Below are positions 8,203 through 16,399 of a DNA stretch of 64,000 bases, piece by piece (the stretch's first letter is position 1; every line of letters starts with the position of its first letter). The DNA comes from Marinococcus halotolerans DSM 16375. Its GTDB lineage: Bacteria > Bacillota > Bacilli > Bacillales > Marinococcaceae. The notes under the pieces are model-generated. The model worked only from the letters and a program-made list of their open reading frames with translations. It was not told the origin of the DNA and did no database searches. The DNA is taken from NCBI RefSeq assembly GCF_000420725.1, contig NZ_ATVM01000012.1, forward strand, positions 1-64,000, given 5' to 3'. Both the position numbers and the translations under genes were made by a program.

Positions 8203-9246
8203 ATGAAAACAGTAAATATCGGCGTTATCGGGTGCGGAAGCATTGCGAGAAACCGCCACATTCCAGAATACGAAGCAAATCCTCATACCACCATCCGGGC
8301 GGTCTGTGACCTCGTACAGGAGCGCGCTGCAGAAACGGCCTCCCATCTCGGGGCTGCGGCGTACACAGATTATCATGAGCTGTTAAAGGACGAATCGATC
8401 GAGGCAGTGAGTGTCTGCACCTCCAACCATATGCACGCCCAAATCAGCATCGACGCCCTTTTTGCCGGCAAGCACGTGCTTTGTGAAAAGCCGATGGCAA
8501 CAAGCGCCCAGGAAGCTGAAGAAATGATGGAGGCTGAAAAGCGAAGCGGCAAAAAGCTAATGATTGCCCACAATCAGCGCTTCGTTCCTTCACACGTGAA
8601 GGCAAGGGAGCTGATTGTGGGCGGCGACCTTGGCAAAATCTTCAGCTTCCGGACGACGTTTGGCCACGGCGGTCCCGAAGGATGGAGCATTGATGGTAAG
8701 GACAGCTGGTTTTTCCGCAGGGAGGAAGCCTTTATTGGTGCCATGGGAGACCTTGGTGTGCACAAATCCGACCTGATTCAGTTTCTGCTCGGTGAGCCGG
8801 TAACCCAGGTGGCCGCTTTCGTGGAAAATAATGCGAAGGAAAATATTACGGTGGATGACAACGCTGTCTGCCTGCTCAAAACAGCAGGAGGCTTAATCGG
8901 CACCCTCACGGCCAGCTGGGCGTATGTCCCTGACGAGGACAACTCCACGATCATTTACGGCGAAAAAGGGACGCTCCGCCTTGAAGATGATCCGGTTCAT
9001 TCGCTGACTGCCCACTATACGAACGGCCATACGGTCCGCTACGAGCTGGGCGGCATTCAGACAAACGATGCCGACGGCCAGGAAAGCTCCGGCGTGATTG
9101 ATGCCTTTACCGAAAGCATCGTCTCAGACACCGGGGTGCCGGTATCCGCTGCAGACGGAAAGCAGGCCCTCGACGTCATTCTGGCGGCTCTTGCGTCCAG
9201 CGAACGCGGGCAGTTTATTACTATCGGGAAGGAAGGTGTTCAATAA
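8203..9246 (+). CDS. Gfo/Idh/MocA-family NAD(P)-dependent sugar dehydrogenase
   Basis: 347 residues. Rossmann motif IGVIGCGSIARNRHIPEY at the N-terminus and the catalytic-lysine motif CEKPMATS. I chose the ATG at 8203, which follows AAAAGGAG; a longer frame overlaps the permease and has no ribosome site. The stop overlaps the next start by one base (TAATG), so the two are translationally coupled. With an ABC importer and a TIM-barrel isomerase, the set resembles the E. coli ycj cluster, where YcjS oxidises glucosides at C3. The analogy suggests a 3-keto-glucoside step here, but the substrate is not shown. Confidence 0.88.
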   Translation: MKTVNIGVIGCGSIARNRHIPEYEANPHTTIRAVCDLVQERAAETASHLGAAAYTDYHELLKDESIEAVSVCTSNHMHAQISIDALFAGKHVLCEKPMATSAQEAEEMMEAEKRSGKKLMIAHNQRFVPSHVKARELIVGGDLGKIFSFRTTFGHGGPEGWSIDGKDSWFFRREEAFIGAMGDLGVHKSDLIQFLLGEPVTQVAAFVENNAKENITVDDNAVCLLKTAGGLIGTLTASWAYVPDEDNSTIIYGEKGTLRLEDDPVHSLTAHYTNGHTVRYELGGIQTNDADGQESSGVIDAFTESIVSDTGVPVSAADGKQALDVILAALASSERGQFITIGKEGVQ

Positions 9247-10214
9247 TGAAGATCGGCGTTTTTACTGTTCTCTATGCTGATTTGGCTTTTACAGACATGC
9301 TCGATAAGGTGAAACGTGCCGGAGTGCAGGCTGTAGAGCTCGGCACTGGCGGCAACCCGGGCAGCGCCCACGCAAATGTGGACGAGCTTTTACACAGCGA
9401 AGATGCACGCAAACAGTTTCAGGAAGCCCTGGACTCCCGGGGGTTAACCGTCAGTGCGCTCAGCTGCCACGCCAACCCGGTTTCCCCGGACCCGGCTGAA
9501 GCGAAGGATGCGGACGATACGTTCAAAAAAACCGTGCAGCTTGCCAGCCTCCTGAACATTCCAGTCGTCAATACGTTTTCCGGCGTTGCGGGCAGCGACG
9601 AGAGCGCCAGGTATCCAAACTGGCCGGTCGCGCCGTGGCCGAGCGCGTATTCGGACATTTACAACTGGCAGTGGGAGCAAAAGCTTATTCCTTATTGGAA
9701 GGAGGCCGGCAGCTACGCCAAAGAGCACGGCATTAAAGTCGGTATCGAGCCTCACGGAGGTTTTCTGGTTCATACGCCGTATACGGTATTAAAGCTGCGT
9801 GAGGCGACCAATGATGCCGTGGGCGCCAACCTTGATCCGAGTCATATGTGGTGGCAGGGGATTGATCCGGTAGCCGCGATCAAAATTCTTGGAAAAGAAG
9901 GAGCGATTCACCACTTTCACGCCAAGGATACGTACATTGACCAGGATAACGTCAACATGTACGGCCTCACTGATATGCAGCCGTACAGCAGCGTTCAGAC
10001 AAGGGCCTGGAGCTTCCGCTCAGTCGGCTTCGGCCACGGCATGAAGGAATGGAGCGATATGATCAGTGCGCTTCGTACGTTCGGCTATGACCATGTGGTC
10101 AGCATCGAGCATGAAGACCCGATTATGTCGCTCGATGAAGGCTTCGAGCGGGCCGTACAAAATCTGAATTCCGTCAACATTTCCGAGCGTCCGGTCGACA
10201 TGTGGTGGGCATAG
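9246..10214 (+). CDS. Sugar phosphate isomerase/epimerase-like TIM barrel (YcjR/IolE class)
   Basis: 322 residues of the xylose-isomerase-like AP-endonuclease-2 fold. Expected metal-ligand motifs are visible: GIEPHGG (Glu), NLDPSHMWW (Asp, His), HFHAKD (His) and SIEHED (Glu). Family members epimerise or isomerise keto-sugars or dehydrate inososes. Its start overlaps the stop of the dehydrogenase, so the two enzymes probably act in sequence on the imported sugar. This is the last gene of the operon before a strong terminator. Confidence 0.85.
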   Translation: MKIGVFTVLYADLAFTDMLDKVKRAGVQAVELGTGGNPGSAHANVDELLHSEDARKQFQEALDSRGLTVSALSCHANPVSPDPAEAKDADDTFKKTVQLASLLNIPVVNTFSGVAGSDESARYPNWPVAPWPSAYSDIYNWQWEQKLIPYWKEAGSYAKEHGIKVGIEPHGGFLVHTPYTVLKLREATNDAVGANLDPSHMWWQGIDPVAAIKILGKEGAIHHFHAKDTYIDQDNVNMYGLTDMQPYSSVQTRAWSFRSVGFGHGMKEWSDMISALRTFGYDHVVSIEHEDPIMSLDEGFERAVQNLNSVNISERPVDMWWA

Positions 10215-10225
10215 CCCTCCGTACC

Positions 10226-10265
10226 AAAAAAGCTGCTCCCCTTTACTCAGGGGGCAGCTTTTTAA
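10226..10265. terminator. Bidirectional terminator between ABC operon and lia operon
   Basis: AAGCTGCTCCCC/GGGGGCAGCTT hairpin with an A-run on the left and a T-run on the right, so it can end transcription of both converging operons. Confidence 0.85.
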
Positions 10266-10891
10266 AATAGGCGGTGCTTGTACGCATAAACGACTGCCTG
10301 GGTACGGTCCTGCACCTCGAGCTTATGGAGGACACTGCTGACGTGTACTTTCGTCGTTTTCAGCGCAATAAACAGCTCTTCGGCAATTTCGATATTGGTT
10401 TTTCCCTCCGCAAGCAGCCGCAGCACCTCGAGCTCGCGTGCGGTCAGTTCCTCGTGCAGCTCCCTCTGGTCCCGCCGTTTCATGTTTGCCATCAGCTTCC
10501 CCGCTACCTCTGGCTCGAGAATCGACTGGCCGTCGTGCGTTTTCCGGATCGCCGCTGCGATCTCCCCGGCCCGGGAGGTTTTTAAAATATAGCTTACCGC
10601 CCCCGCTTCAAGCGCCGGATACACCTTTTCGTCATCGATAAAGCTTGTGACGATAATAATTTTGGCTGCAGGCCATGCCTCCATAATTTTTTCTGTCGCC
10701 TCAATGCCGTTCATATCATCCATCACCAGATCCATAAGGATAATATCCGGCCTGAGTTCAAGCGCCAGCCTGACCGCTTCCCTTCCGCTTGAGGCTTCAG
10801 CGGTTACTTCCATATCGGGCTGCGTTGATAAATACGATGTCACCCCAATACGCACCATTTCATGGTCGTCTGCAAACAGGATGGTAATCAT
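10262..10891 (-). CDS. liaR: NarL/LuxR-type response regulator, LiaR-like
   Basis: 209 residues. The receiver domain has Asp8/Asp9, phospho-acceptor Asp54 (LMDLVMDD) and Lys near 104. A C-terminal LuxR helix-turn-helix (LTARELEVLRLLAEGKTNIEIAEEL) binds DNA. It overlaps the kinase gene by 4 bases and is last in the order LiaI-LiaH-LiaF-LiaS-LiaR. In B. subtilis LiaR activates liaIH when cell-wall antibiotics disturb the lipid II cycle. Confidence 0.92.
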   Translation of the reverse strand: MITILFADDHEMVRIGVTSYLSTQPDMEVTAEASSGREAVRLALELRPDIILMDLVMDDMNGIEATEKIMEAWPAAKIIIVTSFIDDEKVYPALEAGAVSYILKTSRAGEIAAAIRKTHDGQSILEPEVAGKLMANMKRRDQRELHEELTARELEVLRLLAEGKTNIEIAEELFIALKTTKVHVSSVLHKLEVQDRTQAVVYAYKHRLF

Positions 10892-11922
10892 ACCTCTTCC
10901 CCCTTTGACAGCCAGGGCACTTTTACATCGATGCGGCTGCCTTCTCCCGGCAGGCTCACCAGATGGAAGTGCCCGCCGATTTCCTCCGTTCGTTCCTTCA
11001 TTGTGCTTAATCCGTAGCTGTCTGGTTTTTCTTCCTCCATATAAAGACCGACACCGTTATCCTGGACACGCAAAATAATAAATTCTTCCCGCTGCAGCAG
11101 GGAAACCTTCAGCTCAGTTGCCTTCGCGTGGCGCAGCGTGTTGGAAATCGATTCCTGGCTGGTCCGAAACAGCTGGTCCTCTACTCCCTTTTCAATCGGA
11201 AATGGCTCAATCACCTGCTTAATCTGCAGCGGCACCTTCGTCGTCAGATCGTTCAGCAGCTGAGCAATTCCTTCCTGCAGTGTTTGCTTATTCAGTGCGG
11301 CCGGCCGCAGATGAAGAAGCAGAGCGCGCATTTCGAGCTGGGACTGGTTGATCATCCGCTCGATGGTCTGCCATTCCCGGGAAACCTCCCCGGCGCCGGC
11401 CTGTTCATTAACCGCAGATATCATCATAGAGGCCGCAAACAGCTGCTGGCTGACCGAATCATGGAGCTCACGGGCGATCCGGTTTCTTTCCTGCGAGATA
11501 ACTTCCTGCAGGCTTTTTTCCCGGTCTTCGGCCCGTTCTGTGGCCAGCTTCTGCCCCCGTTCGGCCTGTCCCTGCATCTGGCGCTCCACCATTTCAAGCT
11601 CCGTACGCAGCTCTTCTACTTCCCGGTACACCTCTGCCGGCCAGATTGTTTTAGGGCTTCCTCTGCCCAACCGCTCCAGCACAGCCTGCAGCTGCTGCCA
11701 GCGGGCGTTCCAGGCCCGGAGCACCAAAAACCCGAGAGCGGTACCAAGAAGAACAATCAGAACTACAAGCAAAAGTACATACGGCAGCCCGCTCATGGTT
11801 TGTCCCGTCAGTACGTCCCACATGTCAAAAGGCAGCAGCAGCAGAAGCGGAATTACGGCTGCGGCGCTTATAAGGAAGGCTGCGGCAATTCCCCATCCGG
11901 CTGCTTTCACAAAGCTGTTCAT
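10888..11922 (-). CDS. liaS: Sensor histidine kinase, LiaS-like
   Basis: 344 residues: two N-terminal membrane helices with a very short outside loop, a linker, then a HisKA_3 dimerisation helix with phospho-His in ARELHDSVSQQLF and a HATPase domain (DNGVGL). The small sensor loop is typical of intramembrane-sensing kinases of the Lia/Vra group, which rely on the LiaF partner encoded just upstream. Overlaps by 4 bases with both neighbours indicate one transcript. Confidence 0.92.
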   Translation of the reverse strand: MNSFVKAAGWGIAAAFLISAAAVIPLLLLLPFDMWDVLTGQTMSGLPYVLLLVVLIVLLGTALGFLVLRAWNARWQQLQAVLERLGRGSPKTIWPAEVYREVEELRTELEMVERQMQGQAERGQKLATERAEDREKSLQEVISQERNRIARELHDSVSQQLFAASMMISAVNEQAGAGEVSREWQTIERMINQSQLEMRALLLHLRPAALNKQTLQEGIAQLLNDLTTKVPLQIKQVIEPFPIEKGVEDQLFRTSQESISNTLRHAKATELKVSLLQREEFIILRVQDNGVGLYMEEEKPDSYGLSTMKERTEEIGGHFHLVSLPGEGSRIDVKVPWLSKGEEV

Positions 11923-12641
11923 CGCCGCTCCACCTCCAGATCCCCGCTGAGAAGCGAAGTGAAAATGTAAAGTGTGGAGGCTTCCTCGTCTGCCGCTGGC
12001 AAGTGATAGGTAACCGTCTGGTTCCAGCGCTTTGCTTCTTCTTTGCCAAACAGGCGTACGCGCCCGTATAGCGTGCTGTGCCGGATGATCACGTTCACTT
12101 CGTACGGCACGTAGACAGTCACTGAACCCAGGCCGTGGCGGACGATAATCACTGCCTGCTGCGGCAGCACCGTGTTGGTAGCATCAACAACTTTATCGCC
12201 GACGCCGCCGATCACGTTAATATCCTTCCAGTGAAATGGCTTCCGTCCAACCTTCTCCCGCCCCCACAGGCGGTTGCCAAGCAGCTCGTCCCGGTCATAA
12301 TTCTCCATTCCACCGCTCGGCTCCTCCACCTCTGCCTGTTCTTCGACGGGCTCCCGGCCCGAGCGGCGCATCTGCAGAAGCAGCAGAACAAAAAAGGCGA
12401 TCACCCAGAACTGGACGGCCCAGAGAGTAACCGCTGTAAGACCCAGGCCGATCCACCCGGTCCACCAAAAAACGGCCGAGAGTGTCCGCCTTTTCGTCCG
12501 TTTTCCGATAAATATAAACAGACCGAAGAAAAAGAGTATGGGCAGCAAACCTGCTCCGTCCGAAAAAAATTCCAGTATGAACAGGAGGATTCCCGTAAAA
12601 AACACGAATTGGATCATCTTCGTTGATATGTGGGAAAACAT
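11919..12641 (-). CDS. liaF: LiaF-like membrane inhibitor of the Lia two-component system
   Basis: 240 residues. Several hydrophobic segments occupy the first 85 residues; the C-terminal cytoplasmic domain (GGVGDKVVDATNTVLPQQ...GSVTVYVPYEVNV) is of the LiaF/YvqF kind. In the family LiaF holds LiaS-LiaR inactive until envelope stress. A hairpin terminator lies between this gene and the LiaH-like gene upstream, so liaFSR may be expressed mainly by read-through or at a lower level. Confidence 0.88.
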   Translation of the reverse strand: MFSHISTKMIQFVFFTGILLFILEFFSDGAGLLPILFFFGLFIFIGKRTKRRTLSAVFWWTGWIGLGLTAVTLWAVQFWVIAFFVLLLLQMRRSGREPVEEQAEVEEPSGGMENYDRDELLGNRLWGREKVGRKPFHWKDINVIGGVGDKVVDATNTVLPQQAVIIVRHGLGSVTVYVPYEVNVIIRHSTLYGRVRLFGKEEAKRWNQTVTYHLPAADEEASTLYIFTSLLSGDLEVERR

Positions 12642-12672
12642 AGGAACCCTCCTTTGCTGTTTTATGTAAGTT

Positions 12673-12707
12673 AAAAATAGAGACGCCTTAGTCAGCGTCT
12701 CTATTTT
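12673..12707 (-). terminator. Intra-operon terminator between liaH and liaF
   Basis: AATAGAGACGC/GCGTCTCTATT stem with an 8-base loop and a T-run on the minus strand. It would let liaI-liaH be made in excess over the regulators, as in B. subtilis. Confidence 0.8.
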
Positions 12708-12708
12708 A

Positions 12709-13347
12709 TCACGCTTTTTCCTGCTCCGCCTCTGTCTTCCGCTTTTCCAGACGGGCTACCCGTTCGTCGAAGGTGGAATGCTCATACTCCTTTTGATGAT
12801 GCTGCTCCATGCTTTCTAAATACTGTTCCACTTCCTTGAAACGGGCTTCCGGCTCGCGGCCGTTCTCCTGGTAGAGCTTAGAGATATTGTGATTGGCCCG
12901 GGCTACATTTTCCCGGCCCATCCACTCCATCCGTTTCAAACGCATATCCTTGAGCTTGTACACCATTTCCTGATGGCGCCTCTCAAGCGTCTGCAGCTGT
13001 TCTTCTGCTTTTTTTTTCATCGAAGCAAGCTTAAGCGCCCGCTCGCCGTACTGTTCAATTTCCCTGACAGCAATATCGTAGAGCTCATTCTCTTCATAAT
13101 GCTTTACCACCGCGGCCTGCTGCTTGCGTTTATCCAGCATGTGCTCTGCTTCGTCCTGTTCGTGCTGAAATTCTTCAACCAGCCGGCGCTGGCGTTCTGT
13201 GAGCCTGCTTACCTTTTCCGTCTCGCGCTCTGCTTCTTTAATATAGCGGTTGAGTGATACGATCGGATTATCTGTTTCTTTTTTCACGTTCCACCGCTCC
13301 CATTCGTTTTCGACATCCTCCTTGAACTGCTGCCAAATGCCTGCCAT
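12709..13347 (-). CDS. liaH: PspA/IM30-family envelope-stress protein, LiaH-like
   Basis: 212 residues, almost entirely charged coiled-coil helix, beginning with an amphipathic segment (GIWQQFKEDVENEW). The family forms large ring or rod assemblies on the inner membrane face and protects it when proton leakage or cell-wall antibiotics strike. Position beside liaF-liaS-liaR and after a small membrane-protein gene gives the LiaH assignment. It is 17 bases from the LiaI-like gene. Confidence 0.88.
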   Translation of the reverse strand: MAGIWQQFKEDVENEWERWNVKKETDNPIVSLNRYIKEAERETEKVSRLTERQRRLVEEFQHEQDEAEHMLDKRKQQAAVVKHYEENELYDIAVREIEQYGERALKLASMKKKAEEQLQTLERRHQEMVYKLKDMRLKRMEWMGRENVARANHNISKLYQENGREPEARFKEVEQYLESMEQHHQKEYEHSTFDERVARLEKRKTEAEQEKA

Positions 13348-13364
13348 CGCTCATTCCTCCTTTT

Positions 13365-13721
13365 TTATCTGCGCTTGAGCTTTTTCCATTCCTCTTCAAA
13401 GCCTGTAAACGGGTCCTTCGTTTTTGAACGGCGGTCGATGTCCACCTCGTCCCCGTTCCATTTTTTTACGCTCCAGTATATGGCATACAAGCCGAGAAGC
13501 GCGATTACTGCATAGATATTGGTGAGCGCAAGCAGTATGGCTGTAATACCCACGATCACCCAGAAAACCCTCGCCGCGGTGGATGTGCTTTCCTGGAACT
13601 GTCGCCAGACAATATACGCAAGCGCCACTCCGGCCGCGAGCAAAAGCAGCGGTCCAAGGTTAGACAGAACGACGATCGCTGCGACTGTAATTATTGCTGC
13701 TAATCCGATTTTTTTCCACAT
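13365..13721 (-). CDS. liaI: Small membrane protein, LiaI-like
   Basis: 118 residues with about four hydrophobic segments in the first 90 residues and a charged tail (DRRSKTKDPFTGFEEEWKKLKRR). It occupies the liaI position, first in the operon ahead of the PspA-type protein, and would anchor that protein to the membrane. B. subtilis LiaI is of similar size but has two helices, so orthology rests on position more than on sequence. Confidence 0.7.
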   Translation of the reverse strand: MWKKIGLAAIITVAAIVVLSNLGPLLLLAAGVALAYIVWRQFQESTSTAARVFWVIVGITAILLALTNIYAVIALLGLYAIYWSVKKWNGDEVDIDRRSKTKDPFTGFEEEWKKLKRR

Positions 13722-13797
13722 GGTGTTTCCCCCTTCCTGTACTTCTATCTTACGCCGGTACGCAGGATTCCGGGAGCAGCCCGGGGTCTATCTTTTC

Positions 13798-13813
13798 TAC
13801 GCCTCAAGGCGTA
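13798..13813. promoter_or_regulatory. Inverted repeat upstream of lia operon, candidate LiaR site
   Basis: TACGCC-N4-GGCGTA, perfect 6-bp arms, lies about 77 bases before the LiaI-like start. The 4-base-spaced inverted repeat fits a NarL-type regulator. A weak -10 (TAAGAT) lies downstream on the minus strand. Confidence 0.45.
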
Positions 13814-13825
13814 TTTACCATAAAA

Positions 13826-13851
13826 AAACACCCTTTCTGTATAAAAGGGTG
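13826..13851 (-). terminator. Terminator after the 208-residue unknown gene
   Basis: Minus strand: GCACCCTTT/AAAGGGTGT hairpin followed by seven T. It lies directly after the stop of the gene at 13853. Confidence 0.85.
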
Positions 13852-13852
13852 C

Positions 13853-14479
13853 TTACGTCCGGATCTGCGTCCCTGCATCTTCAAGGGCCTCGATCGTTTT
13901 CTTTTTAAATACATCGTCAACCGGACGGCCGTCCGGACTCGAATAATTCAGCTGATTTTTCTCCGGGAGGTAAACAAACCCCAGTGCTTCAAGCTCCCTG
14001 CAAAGCCCGTCTGGAAGCCCGCGGGAGCCCGTCTCGCGTTCAAAGCTTTCTGTTACCGAAACACTGACCTCTGTATCCGTTGACCCGGTGTTTAGCACAA
14101 ACAGATCATTTTCGTTCTGCTTGATCCACTTTCCTTTGGAAAAGAGCGAAAACGTCGAGGCTTCGAGAGCGGAAATGCCGCTGAGATTCACGCGGTACAC
14201 GTCATTAATAACCTGCCGCACCGTTTCACCGGACGAATCGGCCGGCAGCCGGGCGAGTGCATAGTCAAGCAGCTCCTCCTTGCCGGCGGCCTCCCATTCC
14301 TGTGTCGTCCATGCTGTGAAAACAGGGTGCGACCTCCGGGCACCAGGCGCTTTAGGGTCCGCTGCAATGCTCTGCAGCGAAATGCCGAAAATCTCCGAAA
14401 CAATGCGTTCCACCGAGGCAGCGGTGAGCTTGTTTTCATTTTCCACTCTTTCATCCATCTGTTCTGCTTTTGTACTCAT
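13853..14479 (-). CDS. Unknown protein co-encoded with a GAF-STAS stress protein
   Basis: I do not recognise this 208-residue soluble protein. It starts with a charged segment (MSTKAEQMDERVENENK) and a helical part around VERIVSEIFGISLQSIA. There is no signal peptide, membrane helix, Cys cluster or obvious catalytic motif. I chose the ATG at 14479, which has AAGGAA 6 bases upstream; the longer frame overlaps the GAF-STAS gene and has no ribosome site. It is the second and last gene of a two-gene unit (50-base gap) ended by a terminator, so it may be a partner or output of the stress protein. Confidence 0.75.
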   Translation of the reverse strand: MSTKAEQMDERVENENKLTAASVERIVSEIFGISLQSIAADPKAPGARRSHPVFTAWTTQEWEAAGKEELLDYALARLPADSSGETVRQVINDVYRVNLSGISALEASTFSLFSKGKWIKQNENDLFVLNTGSTDTEVSVSVTESFERETGSRGLPDGLCRELEALGFVYLPEKNQLNYSSPDGRPVDDVFKKKTIEALEDAGTQIRT

Positions 14480-14528
14480 ACCAGTTCCTTCTTTCAACTT
14501 GATATGTAAATCGCCCGCCGTCCGCTGT

Positions 14529-15389
14529 TCACTCGTTTCTGACCAGCCGGAAGCCAATAGATTTGAGCGCTGTCTCCAGGCTTTTTTCGATCATAATATT
14601 TTCACCTAGAATGTCTTTGCGGATGTCCTGAACAGCCATGTCCGGCCGCACCCCGGTCAGGATAGGATCGATGCCCATCAGCTTCAGTGCCTGAATGACC
14701 TGGGAAATATACGTGGTAAACGTTTCGTTAAATGCGGAAACACCTGACACATCGATCATAAAATAGTCGTATTTTCCGCCGTAGACTTCCTGCAGCACCG
14801 TTTCCATCAAACGGTTGGATCTGCTTTCATCCATCGCCCCGACGAGCGGGAGCACGGCAATTCCTTCGCCTATCGGCACAATCGGATACCCGAGCACTTC
14901 TATTTTTTCATTCATCTGGTCGACACGGATCAGATAACTCAGTAAATTACCGAACGTCTGCATTAACGAAATTTCTTCCTTCTTAAATTCACGCGGCTCG
15001 CGGTTTAATACGCATAGCGTGCCGAATGGGCCGCCGTCCTGGTTTTTAATATATACGCCCAAAAAGGTATGTACGTTGAAATTTTTCGGCATCAGCAGCT
15101 CTTTCGTTTCCTCATCATTCACAGCATCGGAAAAATGAAAGTATTCCTGTTCGTCATTTCTCAGCACGTACTGACAAAACGAGGCTTCATGCTCTACCTT
15201 CATTCCCTGAGAAACAAGATCCTCCCCGCGATTGTTGTAGGCACTCAGTACATCCATATAAGCATCTTCTTTTTTTGCAATATAAACGGAGTCCACGTGA
15301 AGGGACTCAGCGATCACGCTCATAATTTCTTCAGCCATCTCTTCAATGGAGAAAGTGTATCTGCTTGACGGCCCTGATGTTAAATTCAC
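14529..15389 (-). CDS. GAF-STAS protein, RsbR-like stressosome co-antagonist
   Basis: 286 residues. Residues about 10-155 form a GAF sensor domain (FCQYVLRNDEQEYFHFSDA; FGTLCVLNREPREF). Residues about 165-280 form a STAS domain (YFMIDVSGVSAFNETFTTYISQ; GIDPILTGVRPDMAVQDI) very like the C-terminal half of RsbR proteins. RsbR paralogs scaffold the stressosome that triggers SigB. Here the sensor is a GAF domain rather than the globin-like fold of RsbRA. No rsbS or rsbT is in the window, so it is an orphan paralog. Confidence 0.85.
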   Translation of the reverse strand: MNLTSGPSSRYTFSIEEMAEEIMSVIAESLHVDSVYIAKKEDAYMDVLSAYNNRGEDLVSQGMKVEHEASFCQYVLRNDEQEYFHFSDAVNDEETKELLMPKNFNVHTFLGVYIKNQDGGPFGTLCVLNREPREFKKEEISLMQTFGNLLSYLIRVDQMNEKIEVLGYPIVPIGEGIAVLPLVGAMDESRSNRLMETVLQEVYGGKYDYFMIDVSGVSAFNETFTTYISQVIQALKLMGIDPILTGVRPDMAVQDIRKDILGENIMIEKSLETALKSIGFRLVRNE

Positions 15390-15550
15390 TTTTTCCCCTC
15401 CTGTTTACAAAAATCTAATATTTTCTTATTCCCTCTTATGTTTTTAAGTAATCTTTTTTGTAAACACATTATGCCACCAATGAGTCTTTTTTAACAGGAC
15501 TTAACCTGTAAATTTCTCTAATTTCAATATTTTCTTGTTTATCGGAAAAG

Positions 15551-15588
15551 TGTTCGTATAAAATATAAGAACAAACGTTCGTATTAAT
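15551..15588 (+). promoter_or_regulatory. Repeat-rich upstream region of the SigO-like operon
   Basis: Contains the inverted repeat TGTTCGTAT-N5-ATAAGAACA (15551-15573). An overlapping GAACAAACGTTC (15569-15580) fits the core of the Bacillus LexA box (GAAC-N4-GTTC). GTTCGTAT occurs twice in the same orientation (15552 and 15577). It lies 60-100 bases before the sigma-factor gene, so it is a regulatory site for that operon, by LexA, by another regulator, or as the autoregulated promoter itself. Confidence 0.45.
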
Positions 15589-15650
15589 GGTTTACTTTTT
15601 ATCTGCGAGATGTCTTTTATAAACAACAGGGGTAAGGAGAGGAGGCATCT

Positions 15651-16223
15651 ATGACACATTCATCATACGCTGAGTCAAAAAGAGAAGCATGGGAAAACTT
15701 CAGAAAGAAAAATCATTCGTTCCTGCACACCCGGCTCATCCGCGAATTTCTCGAGGACGCTGTTAATCAGCAGCTGTTAAAACAGGCGTTAAACGAGGAT
15801 GCTGCCTGGGCTCATAAAGCCGTCGATTTATCTTTTAAGCGGTACTACCAGGATGTGATCTGGCGGTCTTATATGTTAAAAACCCTGCACTGGGAGTCCA
15901 TCCGCTATGACCGCTACCATCGCCGGCGCCAGCAGCGGACGCCTCTGTCCGACCAGGAGGAGATGTTTGAAGAAGCCGGCTCTTTTTACACCCGGGCCGC
16001 AGAGCAGAGCCTTGAAGAAGAGCTGCACCAATATCCGGTCTGGCTCGGATTTCGTTCGCTGACCCCGTACCAGCAGTGGATTTTCTCTAAAAAATACAGC
16101 TGCGGGTGGAAGGATACAGACATTGCCAGTCACCTTCAAATCAGCCGTCAGGCAGTGTCAAATGCCCACCGGAAAGGTCTGAAAACACTTCGTGTTTATG
16201 CCGGGAAACAGGAGGGACGGTAA
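15651..16223 (+). CDS. SigO-like (YvrI) RNA polymerase sigma factor subunit
   Basis: 190 residues. The C-terminal part (FRSLTPYQQWIFSKKYSCGWKDTDIASHLQISRQAVSNAHRKGLKTL) is a sigma region-4 helix-turn-helix that reads the -35 element. No ordinary region 2 is visible. In B. subtilis SigO carries the region-4 function and RsoA a separate region 2, and together they act as one sigma factor. Here a YvrJ-like and an RsoA-like gene follow immediately, giving the same three-gene association. The start follows GGAGAGGAGG. Stop and next start overlap (TAATG). Confidence 0.8.
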   Translation: MTHSSYAESKREAWENFRKKNHSFLHTRLIREFLEDAVNQQLLKQALNEDAAWAHKAVDLSFKRYYQDVIWRSYMLKTLHWESIRYDRYHRRRQQRTPLSDQEEMFEEAGSFYTRAAEQSLEEELHQYPVWLGFRSLTPYQQWIFSKKYSCGWKDTDIASHLQISRQAVSNAHRKGLKTLRVYAGKQEGR

Positions 16224-16399
16224 TGCATATTATTGATTCCAGTGCTGTCGTCGAACTGCTGGCCAATGTCGGCTTTCCTATCGTAGTAACATTTTACCTG
16301 CTTTTGCGGATTGAACAACGCATTGAGCACCTGCGCCGGGAAGTGACACGCCTGGCATGCTCTTCATCAAAAAAGGAGGACCCAATGCATGATGACTAA
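16223..16399 (+). CDS. YvrJ-family small membrane protein
   Basis: 58 residues. One hydrophobic helix (VELLANVGFPIVVTFYLLL) and a charged tail (RIEQRIEHLRREV) match the YvrJ family pattern of N-V-G-F-P followed by a TM and a basic/acidic helix. In B. subtilis yvrJ belongs to the SigO-RsoA regulon and locus. Its function is unknown. It overlaps the sigma gene by one base and the next gene by eleven. Confidence 0.8.
   Translation: MHIIDSSAVVELLANVGFPIVVTFYLLLRIEQRIEHLRREVTRLACSSSKKEDPMHDD

Noticed and set aside
14480-14557. N-terminal extension of the 208-residue unknown protein
   Set aside because: It overlaps the GAF-STAS gene and lacks a ribosome site, while the ATG at 14479 has one.
15569-15580. 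Firm LexA/SOS box call before the SigO-like gene
   Set aside because: The core fits but both outer bases differ and it overlaps another inverted repeat, so the binding protein is uncertain.
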